Positions 16,072 to 25,775 of a stretch of 64,000 bases of DNA are shown here, in pieces. The stretch is from assembly GCF_900110535.1 (NCBI RefSeq), contig NZ_FOJA01000001.1, positions 620,001-684,000 of the forward strand. Direction: 5' to 3'. The DNA is from Halobacterium jilantaiense. Its GTDB lineage: Archaea > Halobacteriota > Halobacteria > Halobacteriales > Halobacteriaceae. The stretch's first letter is position 1; the number at the start of each line of letters is the position of its first letter. Below the pieces are notes generated by a model. The model ran no database searches. It was given only the letters and a program-made list of their open reading frames with translations, and was not told the origin of the DNA. The translations under genes and the position numbers were made by a program.

Positions 16072-18126
16072 ATGACGGAAACCCTCGACCGACTGAGCGA
16101 GCAGTACGAAGCGTCGGTGCCCTCTGACCTCCGCGACAGCCGGAGCTTCGAGTGGTACCTAGAAACGCTGTACGAGGACCCCAAGGTCGCCCGCAACGCC
16201 CACCAGCGGCTCGCGGACATGTTCGACCACTACGGCACCACCACCGAGGACGGGGTCGTCGAGTACGAACTCGCATCCGAGGACCCGCTGGGCGAGGGTG
16301 CGAACACCTTCTTCGGACGGGAGGTCCACGAGTCCATCCACGAGTTCGTCAACAAGGTCAAAAGCGGGGCTCGCGGGCTTGGCCCGGAGAAGCGCATCAT
16401 CCTCCTCCTCGGGCCGGTCGGCTCGGGGAAGTCCGACGTCGACCGGCAGGTCCGGCGGTACTACGAGGACTACACCGCCCGAGACGAGGGCCGGCTGTAC
16501 ACCTTCCGCTGGACGGACCTCTGCTCGGTCATCGACGACCAGGACCCCAACGACGACACCGTCGTCTCCCCGATGCACCAGGACCCGCTGGTGTTGCTGC
16601 CGCAGGAACAGCGCCAGCAGGTCATCGACGACCTGAACGAGGAGCTCGACGCCCCCTACTCGCTGCGCAACGAGCAGGCCCTCGACCCCGAGAGCGAGTT
16701 CTACATGGACGAGCTACTCGCGCACTACGACGACGACCTGCAGGCCGTCCTCGAGAACCACGTCGAGGTGACCCGCCTCGTCGCGAGCGAGAACCGCAGA
16801 GACTGCATCGAGACGTTCGAGCCCAAGGACAAGAAGAACCAGGACGAGACCGAGCTCACCGGGGACGTCAACTACTCGAAGCTCGCCGTCTACGGCGAGA
16901 GCGACCCGCGGGCGTTCGACTACGCGGGTGCGTTCTGCAACGCCAACCGCGGCATCTTCTCCGGCGAGGAGCTACTCAAGCTCCAGCGGGAGTTCCTCTA
17001 CGACTTCCTGCACGCCACCCAGGAGCAGACCATCAAGCCGAAGAACAACCCCCGAATCGACATCGACCAGGTCATCCTCGGGCGCACGAACATGCCCGAG
17101 TACCGGGACAAGCGCGCCGACGAGAAGATGGAGGCGTTCAACGACCGCACGAAGCGCGTCGACTTCCCGTACGTCCTGGAGTACGAGCAGGAGGCCAACA
17201 TCTACGACAAGCTCCTGTCGAACGCGGACGTGCCGGATGTCCACGTCGAACCGCACACGCTCGACATGGCGGGGCTGTTCGGCGTGCTGACCCGCGTCCG
17301 GGAGCCGGACACCGACAACATCGGGCTGCTGGAGAAGGCGAAGGCGTACAACGGCGAGCTGGACGACGTCGAAGACGTCGACCCGGAGAAGCTCCGAGAG
17401 GAGGCCGAGGACGCCGGCGACCGCGAAGGCATGGCCGGCGTGAGTCCGCGGTTCGTCGGCGACGAAATCGCGGCCGCCATCATGGAGTCGATGGACCGCG
17501 AGCGCGGGTTCCTGTCGCCGCTGACGGTGTTCAACCGCCTCGAGGACAACCTCCCCCAGCACGGCTCCATCCCCGAGGAGAAGGTCGAGGACTACCAGCG
17601 CGTCCTCGAACTCGTCCGCGAGGAGTACAAGGAGCGCGCCATCGAGGATGTCCGGCACGCGCTCGCCTACGACTTAGACGAAATCCAGCGGCAGGGCGAG
17701 AAGTACATGGACCACGTGATGGCGTACATCGACGACGACACCGTCGCCGACGAGCTCACGGGCCGCGAGCAGGACCCGGACGAGACGTTCCTGCGCGCCG
17801 TCGAGGAGCAGCTCGGCGTCCCCCGCGACCGCAAAGACGACTTCCGGCAGGAGGTCTCGAACTGGGTGAGCCGGCGCGCCCGCGAGGGCGAGCCCTTCGA
17901 CCCCCAGGACAACGACCGCCTGCGGCGCGCGCTGGAGCGCAAGCTCTGGGAGGACAAGAAGCACAACATCAACTTCTCGGCACTGGTGTCGAACGCCGAC
18001 GTCGACGAGGAACAGGACAACGAGTGGGTGGCGGCGCTCGTGGACCGCGGGTACAGCGAGGACGGCGCTCGCGAGGTCCTGGAGTTCGCCGGTGCCGAGG
18101 TGGCGAAAGCGGAACTGGAGTCGTGA
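16072..18126 (+). CDS. prkA: PrkA-family AAA+ protein, first copy
   Basis: A 684-residue PrkA homologue. The N-terminal AAA+ domain has Walker A GPVGSGKS (114-121), a long helical insertion, ANRGIFSGEELLKLQ as the Walker B region and VILGRTNMPEYRDK as sensor 1. The C-terminal third holds the PrkA 'kinase-like' domain with helical repeats and ends in an acidic helix. Bacterial PrkA was described as a serine kinase and more recently as an AAA+ protease; the activity here is not decided. It overlaps the next gene by 4 bp (GTGA), and the cluster continues with DUF444 and SpoVR, the classic PrkA-YeaH-YcgB stress set. Confidence 0.9.
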   Translation: MTETLDRLSEQYEASVPSDLRDSRSFEWYLETLYEDPKVARNAHQRLADMFDHYGTTTEDGVVEYELASEDPLGEGANTFFGREVHESIHEFVNKVKSGARGLGPEKRIILLLGPVGSGKSDVDRQVRRYYEDYTARDEGRLYTFRWTDLCSVIDDQDPNDDTVVSPMHQDPLVLLPQEQRQQVIDDLNEELDAPYSLRNEQALDPESEFYMDELLAHYDDDLQAVLENHVEVTRLVASENRRDCIETFEPKDKKNQDETELTGDVNYSKLAVYGESDPRAFDYAGAFCNANRGIFSGEELLKLQREFLYDFLHATQEQTIKPKNNPRIDIDQVILGRTNMPEYRDKRADEKMEAFNDRTKRVDFPYVLEYEQEANIYDKLLSNADVPDVHVEPHTLDMAGLFGVLTRVREPDTDNIGLLEKAKAYNGELDDVEDVDPEKLREEAEDAGDREGMAGVSPRFVGDEIAAAIMESMDRERGFLSPLTVFNRLEDNLPQHGSIPEEKVEDYQRVLELVREEYKERAIEDVRHALAYDLDEIQRQGEKYMDHVMAYIDDDTVADELTGREQDPDETFLRAVEEQLGVPRDRKDDFRQEVSNWVSRRAREGEPFDPQDNDRLRRALERKLWEDKKHNINFSALVSNADVDEEQDNEWVAALVDRGYSEDGAREVLEFAGAEVAKAELES

Positions 18127-20390
18127 CCGACTACGTCGCGCGGGCGGACCGCACGCTGCGGGACGCCTACGACGAGCCGATGAGCCTCGCGGAGTACGTC
18201 GACCGCGCGTTCGAGGAGCCGCTGGCGGCCGCCCACGCCAGCCGCTACCTGCTCGCTGCCGTCGAGAGCGAGGGGACCCGGACAGTCGTGGAGAACGGCG
18301 AGGAACTGGAGCGGTACCGGTTCTTCGACGACCCGCACAACGACGGCGAGCACGCCGTCCTCGGGAACACCGCGACCCTGAACGCGTTCGTGGACGACCT
18401 GCGGGCCATCGCGGCGGGCCGGGGGAAGGCCGAGACCATCCTCTGGTTCGCCGGCCCCACCGCCACCGGGAAGTCCGAGCTGAAACGGTGCCTCGTCAAC
18501 GGCCTCCGTGAGTTCTCGAAGACTCCGGAGGGCCGCCGGTACACCGTGGAGTGGAACATCTCGGACGCCGAAGCGTCCCCGGGACTCACGTACGGCGAGG
18601 AGCCCGTCGACCGGGAGGAGGACTGGTACGAGAGCCCCGTGCAGGCGGCACCGCTGTCCGTGTTCCCCGCGGAAGTCCGGAAGGAACTGCTCGCGGACCT
18701 GAACGAACACCGGGGCGAGACCGACGAACTCCGGGCCGACGCGGACCTGCCGCCGTTCTCGCGGGAGGCCTACGACTACCTCGAAGAGCAGTACCGCCGC
18801 GAGGGCGTCGAGGACCTGTTCGCCGCGGTCACGGACCCGAGCCACCTGCGCGTGAAGAACTACGTCGTCGACCGCGGGCAGGGTGTCGGCGTGTTGCACT
18901 CGGAGGACGCCGGCAGCCCGAAGGAACGGCTCGTCGGCTCCTGGGTCGCGGGTCTGCTGGGCAAGCTCGACTCGAAGGGTCGGAAGAACCCCCAGGCGTT
19001 CAGTTACGACGGCGTGCTCTCACAAGGCAACGGCTGTCTGACCGTCGTGGAGGACGCCAGCCAGCACGCCGACCTGCTCCAGAAGCTGCTGAACGTCCCC
19101 GACGAGCGCCGCGTCAAACTCGACAAGGGCATCGGGATGGACCTCGACACCCAGCTGGTCGTCATCTCGAACCTCGACCTGGAGGCCCAGTTGAACAAGC
19201 ACGACGACCGGCAGGGGTTCGACCCCCTGAAGGCGCTCAAGCGTCGGCTCTCCAAACACGAGTTCGGCTACCTCACTTCGGTCAGCCTCGAAGCGCAGCT
19301 CCTCCGGCGCGAGCTCACGGGCGACTCCGAAGTGTGGACGACGACGGACCCGGACGTGCTCGCGGAGCGCGTGCGCGAGCCGGTGACCGTCTCGGTGCGT
19401 GACGAGGACGGGCCGACCGACCGCGAACTCGCACCGCACGCCATCGAGGCGGCCGCGATGTACAGCGTCGTGACGCGCCTCGACGCCGAGGACCGCCCGG
19501 AGGACCTCACACTCGTGGAGAAGGCGCTGGTGTTCGACCGGGGGTTCGTCGGGCGCGGTGAGGACCGCCGCGAGGCCGACGAGTTCGACTTCGACGGCGA
19601 CGACGACGGCGGGAACGGCATCCCCGTGACGTACACGCGGGACGTGCTCGCGGACCTCCTGCACGCCGACGCCGACCGCTCGCACCCCGAACTGGCCGTC
19701 GAGCGCGTCGTCACGCCAGACGACGTCCTCGACGAACTGGTCGCGGGGCTCGCCGACGCGCCCGTGTTCTCGGAGGCCGAACGCGGCGAGTTCGAGCAGC
19801 GCCTGCGCGCCGTCACGGCTCACGTCCACGACCGTCAGGAGGTCGATGTCCTCGAAGCCATCCTCTCGGAGGAGGGAGCCAGCGAGAGTGAGGTCGAGGA
19901 GTACGTCGATCACGTCCACGCGTGGGCGACCGACGACACTGTCGAGAACGCCCGCGGCGAGCAGGAGGAGCCGGACGCGCTCGCGATGAAGGTCTTCGAG
20001 ACGGAGACGCTGGGCCGCTTCGACGACGGCGACTACCTCGGGAACGACCCCGGCGAGGCCGTCCGCGAGTTCCGCGAGGACACCGTGATGACCTCGGTCA
20101 CCCGCCACGCGTGGGAGCACCGCGACGACGAGTTCCACGCCCACGACGTCGACCTCTCGACGGTGCCCGTGCTGCGGGACGTGCTCGCGGGCAACGACTG
20201 GGACGACGTCCGGCGCGTCCACCCGGACTTCGACCCCGCGCAGTGGCCGGACCCCCCGGAGGGCACGGAGACGGCCGCGGTGAAGGACCGAACCATCGAG
20301 TACCTCGTCGAGGAGCGCGACTACTCGCCGGCGAGCGCCGAACTGGCGTCCCGGACGGTGGTCGCGGAGGTGGCCGACGGATGGGACTGA
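18123..20390 (+). CDS. prkA: PrkA-family AAA+ protein, second, divergent copy
   Basis: A 755-residue second PrkA homologue, translated from GTG 18123 overlapping the stop of the first. Walker A is GPTATGKS (111-118), Walker B is within [12 protein letters not shown] and sensor 1 is [11 protein letters not shown]. It is longer than its partner and has an acidic insertion ([12 protein letters not shown]) in the C-terminal half. The two copies are clearly diverged, so the pair probably forms a hetero-complex or has separate targets. The 3' end overlaps the DUF444 gene by 10 bp. Confidence 0.88.
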   Translation: MTDYVARADRTLRDAYDEPMSLAEYVDRAFEEPLAAAHASRYLLAAVESEGTRTVVENGEELERYRFFDDPHNDGEHAVLGNTATLNAFVDDLRAIAAGRGKAETILWFAGPTATGKSELKRCLVNGLREFSKTPEGRRYTVEWNISDAEASPGLTYGEEPVDREEDWYESPVQAAPLSVFPAEVRKELLADLNEHRGETDELRADADLPPFSREAYDYLEEQYRREGVEDLFAAVTDPSHLRVKNYVVDRGQGVGVLHSEDAGSPKERLVGSWVAGLLGKLDSKGRKNPQAFSYDGVLSQGNGCLTVVEDASQHADLLQKLLNVPDERRVKLDKGIGMDLDTQLVVISNLDLEAQLNKHDDRQGFDPLKALKRRLSKHEFGYLTSVSLEAQLLRRELTGDSEVWTTTDPDVLAERVREPVTVSVRDEDGPTDRELAPHAIEAAAMYSVVTRLDAEDRPEDLTLVEKALVFDRGFVGRGEDRREADEFDFDGDDDGGNGIPVTYTRDVLADLLHADADRSHPELAVERVVTPDDVLDELVAGLADAPVFSEAERGEFEQRLRAVTAHVHDRQEVDVLEAILSEEGASESEVEEYVDHVHAWATDDTVENARGEQEEPDALAMKVFETETLGRFDDGDYLGNDPGEAVREFREDTVMTSVTRHAWEHRDDEFHAHDVDLSTVPVLRDVLAGNDWDDVRRVHPDFDPAQWPDPPEGTETAAVKDRTIEYLVEERDYSPASAELASRTVVAEVADGWD

Positions 20391-21679
20391 GAGAAGACCT
20401 CGAACGCTTCCGGGAGGTCGGCGAGGAGCGCCGGCAGGACCTCGCGGAGTTCATCCAGTACGGCGACCTCGGCGGCAGCGGCCCGGACTCGGTCCGCGTC
20501 CCCATCAAGCTCGTCGACCTCCCCGAGTTCCAGTACGACAAACTCGACCGGGGCGGCGTCGGGCAGGGCGACGCCGAGCCCGGCGACCAGGTCGGCGAAC
20601 CCGAGGACGGCGACGGAGACGGGGACGAAGCGGGGGACGAGTCCGGCGACCACGAGTACTACGAGATGGACCCCGAGGAGTTCGCCCAGGAACTCGACGA
20701 CCGCCTCGGCCTCGACCTCGACCCGAAGGGCAAGAAGGTCGTCGAGGAGACGGAGGGCGCGTTCAACGACACCGCCCGCCGCGGCCCCCGCGGGACGCTG
20801 GACTTCGCGCACCTCTACAAGCAGGGCCTGAAGCGCAAGATCGCGATGGACTTCGACGAGGACTACGTCGCCGAGGCGCTCCGCGTCCGAGACTGGGGCG
20901 TCGACGAGGTGTTCGAGTGGGCGCGCGAGCAGAACGTGCCGGTCTCGCGCGCCTGGCTGGCGGAGCGCGAACGGAGCGTCGACGACCCCGACCACTGGGC
21001 GTCCATCGAGGAGATGGAGGCCGAACTCGACGCCGAACCGACGCAGGCGCGCATCCGCCGCGGCGGTGCCGGGAAGGTGCCGCTGCGCCGCGAGGACGAG
21101 CGCTTCCGGCACCCGAAGATGGTGGAGCGCCGCGAGCGCAACGTCGTCGTCGTGAACATCCGGGACGTCTCCGGGTCGATGCGGGAAGCCAAGCGCGAGC
21201 TCGTCGAACGCACGTTCACCCCGCTGGACTGGTATCTCACGGGGAAGTACGACAACGCCGAGTTCGTCTACATCGCTCACGACGCCGACGCCTGGGAGGT
21301 CGAACGCAGCGAGTTCTTCGGCATCCGGTCCGGCGGCGGCACCCGCATCTCGACGGCCTACGACCTCGCCGAGGAGGTCCTCGACGACTACCCGTTCTCG
21401 GAGTGGAACCGGTACGTGTTCGCGGCCGGCGACGGCGAGAACAGCCACGACGACACGGAGGAGAACGTCATCCCCCTGATGCGGGACATCGACGCGAACC
21501 TCCACGCGTACGTCGAGACACAGCCCACCGACGGCGTCCAGACGGGCACCCACGCGGGGAAGCTCCGGGACGCCTTCGGCGAGGGCGACGGCGTCGCCGT
21601 CACCACGGTCACGGAGCCCGGGGACGTGATGGACGCCATCGAGACCATCCTGAGCACCGAGGACAATGACGAGACCTGA
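20381..21679 (+). CDS. DUF444 / YeaH-YhbH family VWA-like protein
   Basis: A 432-residue DUF444 protein. The N-terminal part (1-100) is charged with a disordered acidic stretch ([18 protein letters not shown]). The C-terminal half is a von Willebrand A-like domain with a MIDAS-type DVSGSM (about 262-267) followed by [15 protein letters not shown]. In bacteria YeaH works with PrkA (YeaG) under nutrient and acid stress, and the gene order here supports the same pairing. It overlaps prkA copy 2 by 10 bp and spoVR by 14 bp. Confidence 0.9.
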   Translation: MGLREDLERFREVGEERRQDLAEFIQYGDLGGSGPDSVRVPIKLVDLPEFQYDKLDRGGVGQGDAEPGDQVGEPEDGDGDGDEAGDESGDHEYYEMDPEEFAQELDDRLGLDLDPKGKKVVEETEGAFNDTARRGPRGTLDFAHLYKQGLKRKIAMDFDEDYVAEALRVRDWGVDEVFEWAREQNVPVSRAWLAERERSVDDPDHWASIEEMEAELDAEPTQARIRRGGAGKVPLRREDERFRHPKMVERRERNVVVVNIRDVSGSMREAKRELVERTFTPLDWYLTGKYDNAEFVYIAHDADAWEVERSEFFGIRSGGGTRISTAYDLAEEVLDDYPFSEWNRYVFAAGDGENSHDDTEENVIPLMRDIDANLHAYVETQPTDGVQTGTHAGKLRDAFGEGDGVAVTTVTEPGDVMDAIETILSTEDNDET

Positions 21680-23648
21680 ACCAGAGAAGCGGGAGACGGC
21701 CACCGAACTCGCCGAGCCCGCCCGGGAGGCGAACGCGCTCGCCCGGAAGCTCGGCCTCGACCCCTACGACGTCCAGTACTGGGTCGTGGACCACGATGAG
21801 ATGAACGAACTCATCGCGTACGACGGCTTCCAGACCCGGTACCCGCACTGGCGGTGGGGGATGAAGTACGAGCAGCAACGCAAGCAGACGCAGTTCCTCG
21901 GCGGCAAGGCGTTCGAAATCGTGAACAACGACGACCCCTCGAACGCCTTCCTGCAGGTGAGCAACGACCTCGCCGACCAGAAGGCCGTCATCACGCACGT
22001 CGAGGCGCACGCGGACTTCTTCAACAACAACCGCTGGTTCGGGCTGTTCGCGGACGGCGACGGCCCGAACGCGGCGGCGATGCTGGAGCGACACGCGACC
22101 CGCGTCGAGGACTTCCTCGAAGACCCCGACATCGGCCGGGAGGCGGTCGAGCGGTTCGTCGACACCGTGCTCACCATCGAGGACAACATCGAGTACCGGC
22201 GGGCGTTCGAGCGCGACCCCGAGGGCAGCGACCCGGACGCGCTCGCGGACACGCTGGCGTCGCTCGGCGTCAGCGACGAGGTCCGCGACGAGGTGTTCAC
22301 GGAGGACTGGCTGGAGGGCGTCGACGAGGTCGACGGCGATATCCGGTTCCCCGAGGAGCCCGAGTACGATCTCCTGGCGTTCCTCCGCGAGCACGGCCGG
22401 ACGTTCGACGAGGACGCCGAGAAGGCCGTCGAGTTCGAGGACTGGCAGCGCGAACTCGTGGAGATGCTGCGGCGGGAGGCGTACTACTTCGCGCCCCAGC
22501 GCACGACGAAAGTGATGAACGAGGGCTGGGCGGCGTACTGGGAGTCGATGATGATGGGCGAGGAGGCGTTCGCGGACGCCGAGGAGTTCCTCGACTACGC
22601 CGACCACCAGGCCCGCGTCCTGAACAGCCCGGGGTTCAACCCCTACAAGCTCGGGAAGGAGCTCTGGGAGTACGTGGAGAACCGCGCGAACCGCCGGGAG
22701 GTCCTCGAACGGCTGCTGCGCGTGGAGGGCGTGACGTGGCGGAACTTCCACGACACAGTCGACTTCGAGGCGGTGGCGGACGCGCTGGAGCCGCCCGCGG
22801 CGCTCGCGGCAGTCGACCCCGACGACCTAGACGCAGTCGAGTCGCTGCCCGGCGAGTACGTCGACTTCGGCGCGCTGGCGGCCGCTCGCGAGCGCGAGCT
22901 GGACGTCGAGCGCTCCCCCTGGAAGCTGTTCACCTACGAGGGGCTGGCGAGACGGCACTACTCGCTCGCGAAACCACAGTACCGCGGGTTCCTGGGGCGC
23001 GTGACCCGGGACGAACTGGAGTCCGTGAGCCGCTACCTCTTCGAGACCGAGCGGTACGCGACCGTCGAGGACGCGCTCGCGGAGGTGGACTTCGCGGCGG
23101 GCTGGGACCGCATGTACGCGGTCCGGGAGAGCCACAACGACGTGACGTTCGTCGACGAGTTCCTCACACAGGAGTTCGTCGACGCCAATGACTACTTCGC
23201 CTACGAGTTCAGCCAGACCCGCGGCGACTTCCGGGCGACAAGCACGGCCGCCGAGGACGTGAAACGCAAGCTACTGCTCCGGTTCACGAACCTCGGGAAG
23301 CCGACCATCGCGGTGTACGACGCGAACCACGAGAACCGGGGGGAGCTGTTGCTCGGCCACGAGTACAACGGCGTGATGCTCGACCTCGACCAGGCGGAGG
23401 CGACGCTCGAACGCGTCTTCGAGCTGTGGGGGCGGCCCGTCGTGTTGCACACGGTTACCAAGCGCGTGACGGACGCCGAGCGGAAGCGCGCGCGCCGCAA
23501 CGACCGCGAGCCCGAGCCGGAAGAAGTCGGACTGAAGCTCCGGTACGACGGCGAGGAAGTCGAGCACTCGGAACTCGACTGGGGAGAGGTCGACCACCTC
23601 GCCGCGGACGACCTCGACTACGATACGAAGCCCGAGGAGTGGCTGTGA
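21666..23648 (+). CDS. SpoVR family protein
   Basis: A 660-residue SpoVR/YcgB homologue. Conserved blocks visible are [50 protein letters not shown] and [20 protein letters not shown], the last including His/Glu candidates for a metal site. The C-terminal 150 residues hold the domain with [17 protein letters not shown]. In Bacillus SpoVR affects spore cortex formation; archaea have no spores, so the role must be general stress physiology. It is the last gene of the four-gene overlapping cluster and is followed by a strong hairpin. Confidence 0.92.
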   Translation: MTRPEPEKRETATELAEPAREANALARKLGLDPYDVQYWVVDHDEMNELIAYDGFQTRYPHWRWGMKYEQQRKQTQFLGGKAFEIVNNDDPSNAFLQVSNDLADQKAVITHVEAHADFFNNNRWFGLFADGDGPNAAAMLERHATRVEDFLEDPDIGREAVERFVDTVLTIEDNIEYRRAFERDPEGSDPDALADTLASLGVSDEVRDEVFTEDWLEGVDEVDGDIRFPEEPEYDLLAFLREHGRTFDEDAEKAVEFEDWQRELVEMLRREAYYFAPQRTTKVMNEGWAAYWESMMMGEEAFADAEEFLDYADHQARVLNSPGFNPYKLGKELWEYVENRANRREVLERLLRVEGVTWRNFHDTVDFEAVADALEPPAALAAVDPDDLDAVESLPGEYVDFGALAAARERELDVERSPWKLFTYEGLARRHYSLAKPQYRGFLGRVTRDELESVSRYLFETERYATVEDALAEVDFAAGWDRMYAVRESHNDVTFVDEFLTQEFVDANDYFAYEFSQTRGDFRATSTAAEDVKRKLLLRFTNLGKPTIAVYDANHENRGELLLGHEYNGVMLDLDQAEATLERVFELWGRPVVLHTVTKRVTDAERKRARRNDREPEPEEVGLKLRYDGEEVEHSELDWGEVDHLAADDLDYDTKPEEWL

Positions 23649-23686
23649 GCCGGCGGGCGACGCGGCGACACCTGAACCGGCCGTCG

Positions 23687-23727
23687 CGCTGTCGCTGACG
23701 GTCCGGGCGGTTCGTCAGGTCACAGCG
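23687..23727. terminator. nested hairpin between convergent spoVR and uspA
   Basis: CGCTGT (23687-23692) pairs with ACAGCG (23722-23727), and inside it CTGACG (23695-23700) pairs with CGTCAG (23713-23718). This makes a 12-bp stem with a small internal loop. It lies between two convergent genes, so it could end or protect both transcripts. There is no T-run beside it; a processing or stability role is equally possible. Confidence 0.5.
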
Positions 23728-23762
23728 AGAGTTGCTCCCTGTGTCTCGAACGTCGGGAAGAA

Positions 23763-24209
23763 TCAGGTCGTGACGACGGTGACCGCGCCGTCGAACTCGA
23801 GGATGATGCGCTGGGTGACGTCCCCGAAGATGGCTTTCCCGGTGGGAGAGCGTTTGCGGCCCGCGAGGAAGATGTGGTCGGCGTCGGTGCTGTCGGCGAA
23901 CTGGAGAATCTCGTCGCCCTTCTCGCCGACCCGGCCGGCGGCCTCCGGCTCGATGTCGACATCGCCGAGGACGTCCCGCCCGATGTCCTTCGCGAACGTC
24001 CGGGCACCGTCCTGGGCTTCGTCGATGGTGTAGTTGACGTTCAGGTCGGGGATGCTCGCCATCGACTCGCGGCGGTCGCTGTACTCGTCTTCGGTTGTGA
24101 CGTGCAGCAAGACGAGTTCCGCATCCACACCGGCTGCGAGTTCACCCGCCTCTCGGACCAGCTCTTTCGCGGAGTCGCTGGCCTCGACGACTGCAATCGC
24201 TCGTTCCAT
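23763..24209 (-). CDS. universal stress protein (UspA family)
   Basis: A 148-residue Usp protein with a complete nucleotide-binding loop AGRKRSPTGKAIFGDVTQRI and ending AVTVVTT. The N terminus MERAIAVVEASDSAKELV is slightly atypical. A helical insert EDEYSDRRESMASIP sits in the middle. The ATG at 24209 lies 24-31 bp from the TATA TTTTATTG (minus strand, 24233-24240). It converges on the spoVR cluster, and the stress theme is shared. Confidence 0.9.
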   Translation of the reverse strand: MERAIAVVEASDSAKELVREAGELAAGVDAELVLLHVTTEDEYSDRRESMASIPDLNVNYTIDEAQDGARTFAKDIGRDVLGDVDIEPEAAGRVGEKGDEILQFADSTDADHIFLAGRKRSPTGKAIFGDVTQRIILEFDGAVTVVTT

Positions 24210-24232
24210 ACCCGGGACGGCGGAACCCACGA

Positions 24233-24240
24233 CAATAAAA
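24233..24240 (-). promoter_or_regulatory. TATA box of uspA
   Basis: TTTTATTG on the minus strand, 24-31 bp before the ATG: one of the clearest leaderless promoters in the window. It is back-to-back with the promoter of the DICT genes (GCATTTGTAGG, about 24271-24281). Confidence 0.6.
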
Positions 24241-24301
24241 GGTGGTGCGCCAGTCGTAGACATGAACAACGCATTTGTAGGGGTAGGGAGAAGTGCCGTC
24301 G

Positions 24302-25000
24302 ATGAGTCTCCGGCGTCTGATTGCAGAGGTTCGGGGGCGGGAGAAGACCCTCACCGTCTACGCCCCGGCCGAAGCGGACGTGGTGGACGCGGTCCGGGAG
24401 TACTTCGCGTCCCAGCACGTCACCGTCCGGCACGAGCGGACGGACAGCGGCCCGCGAGCCGTGCTCTCGGACGACGGCGAAGAGCTGGCGTCGGTCGATG
24501 CCGACGCGCTCCGCAAGCTGACTTCCCGGGACCTCCACGAGGTCGGGGAGGCAGCACCGTACAGCCCGCTGCTCGCGTGCCTCGACCGGACGACGTTCAC
24601 GTCCTACGACCGCCGCCAGATGACACAGGCGTCCCGCGAGATAGAGGACCGCGCGTGGCGGGCGAATCAGGGCGAACTCCACACGGGGTTCCAGGCGCTC
24701 TCGAACGTCGTGACCGAGCGAGAGACCTACGAGCAGTTGGCGACCAGTGGGCTGGACGTCAACGTCTACGGGGTGCCGGACGAGGACCTGGGAGCGACGC
24801 CGTTCTCGGTGTTCGGTATCGACACCGAGGAGGTGGCAAAGACCTGGTTCGTGGTGTTCGACGGCGGCGGGAACCGCGAGCAGTCCTCGGCGCTGCTCGC
24901 CGAGGAGCGCGGCGAGGGATTCTACGGCCTCTGGACGTACGAGCCGGACCTCGTCGAGCGCGCGCTCGGCGTGCTGGGCGAGTTCCGTGAGCGGGCGTGA
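24302..25000 (+). CDS. DICT-domain sensory protein, copy 1
   Basis: A 232-residue stand-alone DICT-domain protein. The conserved parts are MSLRRLIAEVRGREKTLTVYAP, the EYFASQHVTVRHE helix-strand, then FTSYDRRQMTQASREIEDRAWR, HTGFQALSN and VNVYGVPD. DICT domains accompany diguanylate cyclases and two-component proteins in bacteria and are taken as sensors; here there is no output domain. The ATG at 24302 gives the conserved MSLR start; a GTG nine bases upstream is less likely. The stop overlaps the second copy (TGATG). Confidence 0.85.
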   Translation: MSLRRLIAEVRGREKTLTVYAPAEADVVDAVREYFASQHVTVRHERTDSGPRAVLSDDGEELASVDADALRKLTSRDLHEVGEAAPYSPLLACLDRTTFTSYDRRQMTQASREIEDRAWRANQGELHTGFQALSNVVTERETYEQLATSGLDVNVYGVPDEDLGATPFSVFGIDTEEVAKTWFVVFDGGGNREQSSALLAEERGEGFYGLWTYEPDLVERALGVLGEFRERA

Positions 25001-25740
25001 TGGCCGGCTTCCGAAGCTATTTCCGTGACGCTGGGAGAGATTTCGACGTGACGGGGTTTCGGGAGGTGGTCGCGGACATCGGGGGGCGGAATCGGGTTCT
25101 CACCGTCTACGCCGAGGGCGCACGCGAACTGGTTGCGGCCGCTCGGTCGTACTTCGCGTCCCAGAGCGTGACAGTCGCGGAGGAGTCGACCGGCGACGAG
25201 CGGGTCGTGCTGTCCGATCCGGACGGGACAGAGCTCGTGACCGTCGGTCTCGACGCGCTCAGAGACCTGACGCGGGGGTTCGAACGCGGCGTCGGCGACG
25301 GCGCGTCGTACACCGAACTGCTCTCGCACCTCGACCAGACGACGTTCGTGTCCTACGACCGCCGCCAGATGCTTCAGGCGACCCGGGAGGTCGAGGACCG
25401 CGCGTGGCGGCTGGGGGACGGCAGCCTGTACGCCGGATTCCAGCGGCTGTCGAAGCTCCGCGACCAGCGTCGGGTGTACGAGCGGCTGGCGGGCACCGAC
25501 CTCGACGTTCACGTGTACGGGCAGCGTGACGCGGCGGTGTCCCTGCCGTCGTCGCTGACGGTTCACGAGCGAGAGTCGGCGGCGTTCCTCGATACCTGGT
25601 TCGTGCTGTTCGACGCCGACGAGGCGGGCGAGTCGGCGATGCTGCTGGCGGTCGAGGAGTCGGACGGATTCGAGGGGTTCTGGACGTTCGACGACGATCT
25701 GGTGGCGGACGGATTGGCGGCGCTGCGGGCGGAGACGTAA
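25000..25740 (+). CDS. DICT-domain sensory protein, copy 2
   Basis: A 246-residue paralogue of the upstream gene with the same core motifs: VVADIGGRNRVLTVYA, SYFASQSVTVAEE, FVSYDRRQMLQATREVEDRAWR, YAGFQRLS and VHVYGQRD. It has a longer N terminus (MAGFRSYFRDAGRDFDVTGF) than its partner. ATG 25000 overlaps the TGA of copy 1 by one base. The pair arose by tandem duplication and is translationally coupled, so a heterodimer is plausible. Confidence 0.85.
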   Translation: MAGFRSYFRDAGRDFDVTGFREVVADIGGRNRVLTVYAEGARELVAAARSYFASQSVTVAEESTGDERVVLSDPDGTELVTVGLDALRDLTRGFERGVGDGASYTELLSHLDQTTFVSYDRRQMLQATREVEDRAWRLGDGSLYAGFQRLSKLRDQRRVYERLAGTDLDVHVYGQRDAAVSLPSSLTVHERESAAFLDTWFVLFDADEAGESAMLLAVEESDGFEGFWTFDDDLVADGLAALRAET

Positions 25741-25775
25741 CCAACGCTTTTCTTGCGGGCCCCCGACCCGCCGGT

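Noticed and set aside
16152-20390. A 1412-codon frame spanning prkA copy 1 in another phase and prkA copy 2
   Set aside because: Its first 650 residues are Arg/Gly/Pro-rich out-of-frame sequence of the first prkA; only the part from 18123 is a real gene.
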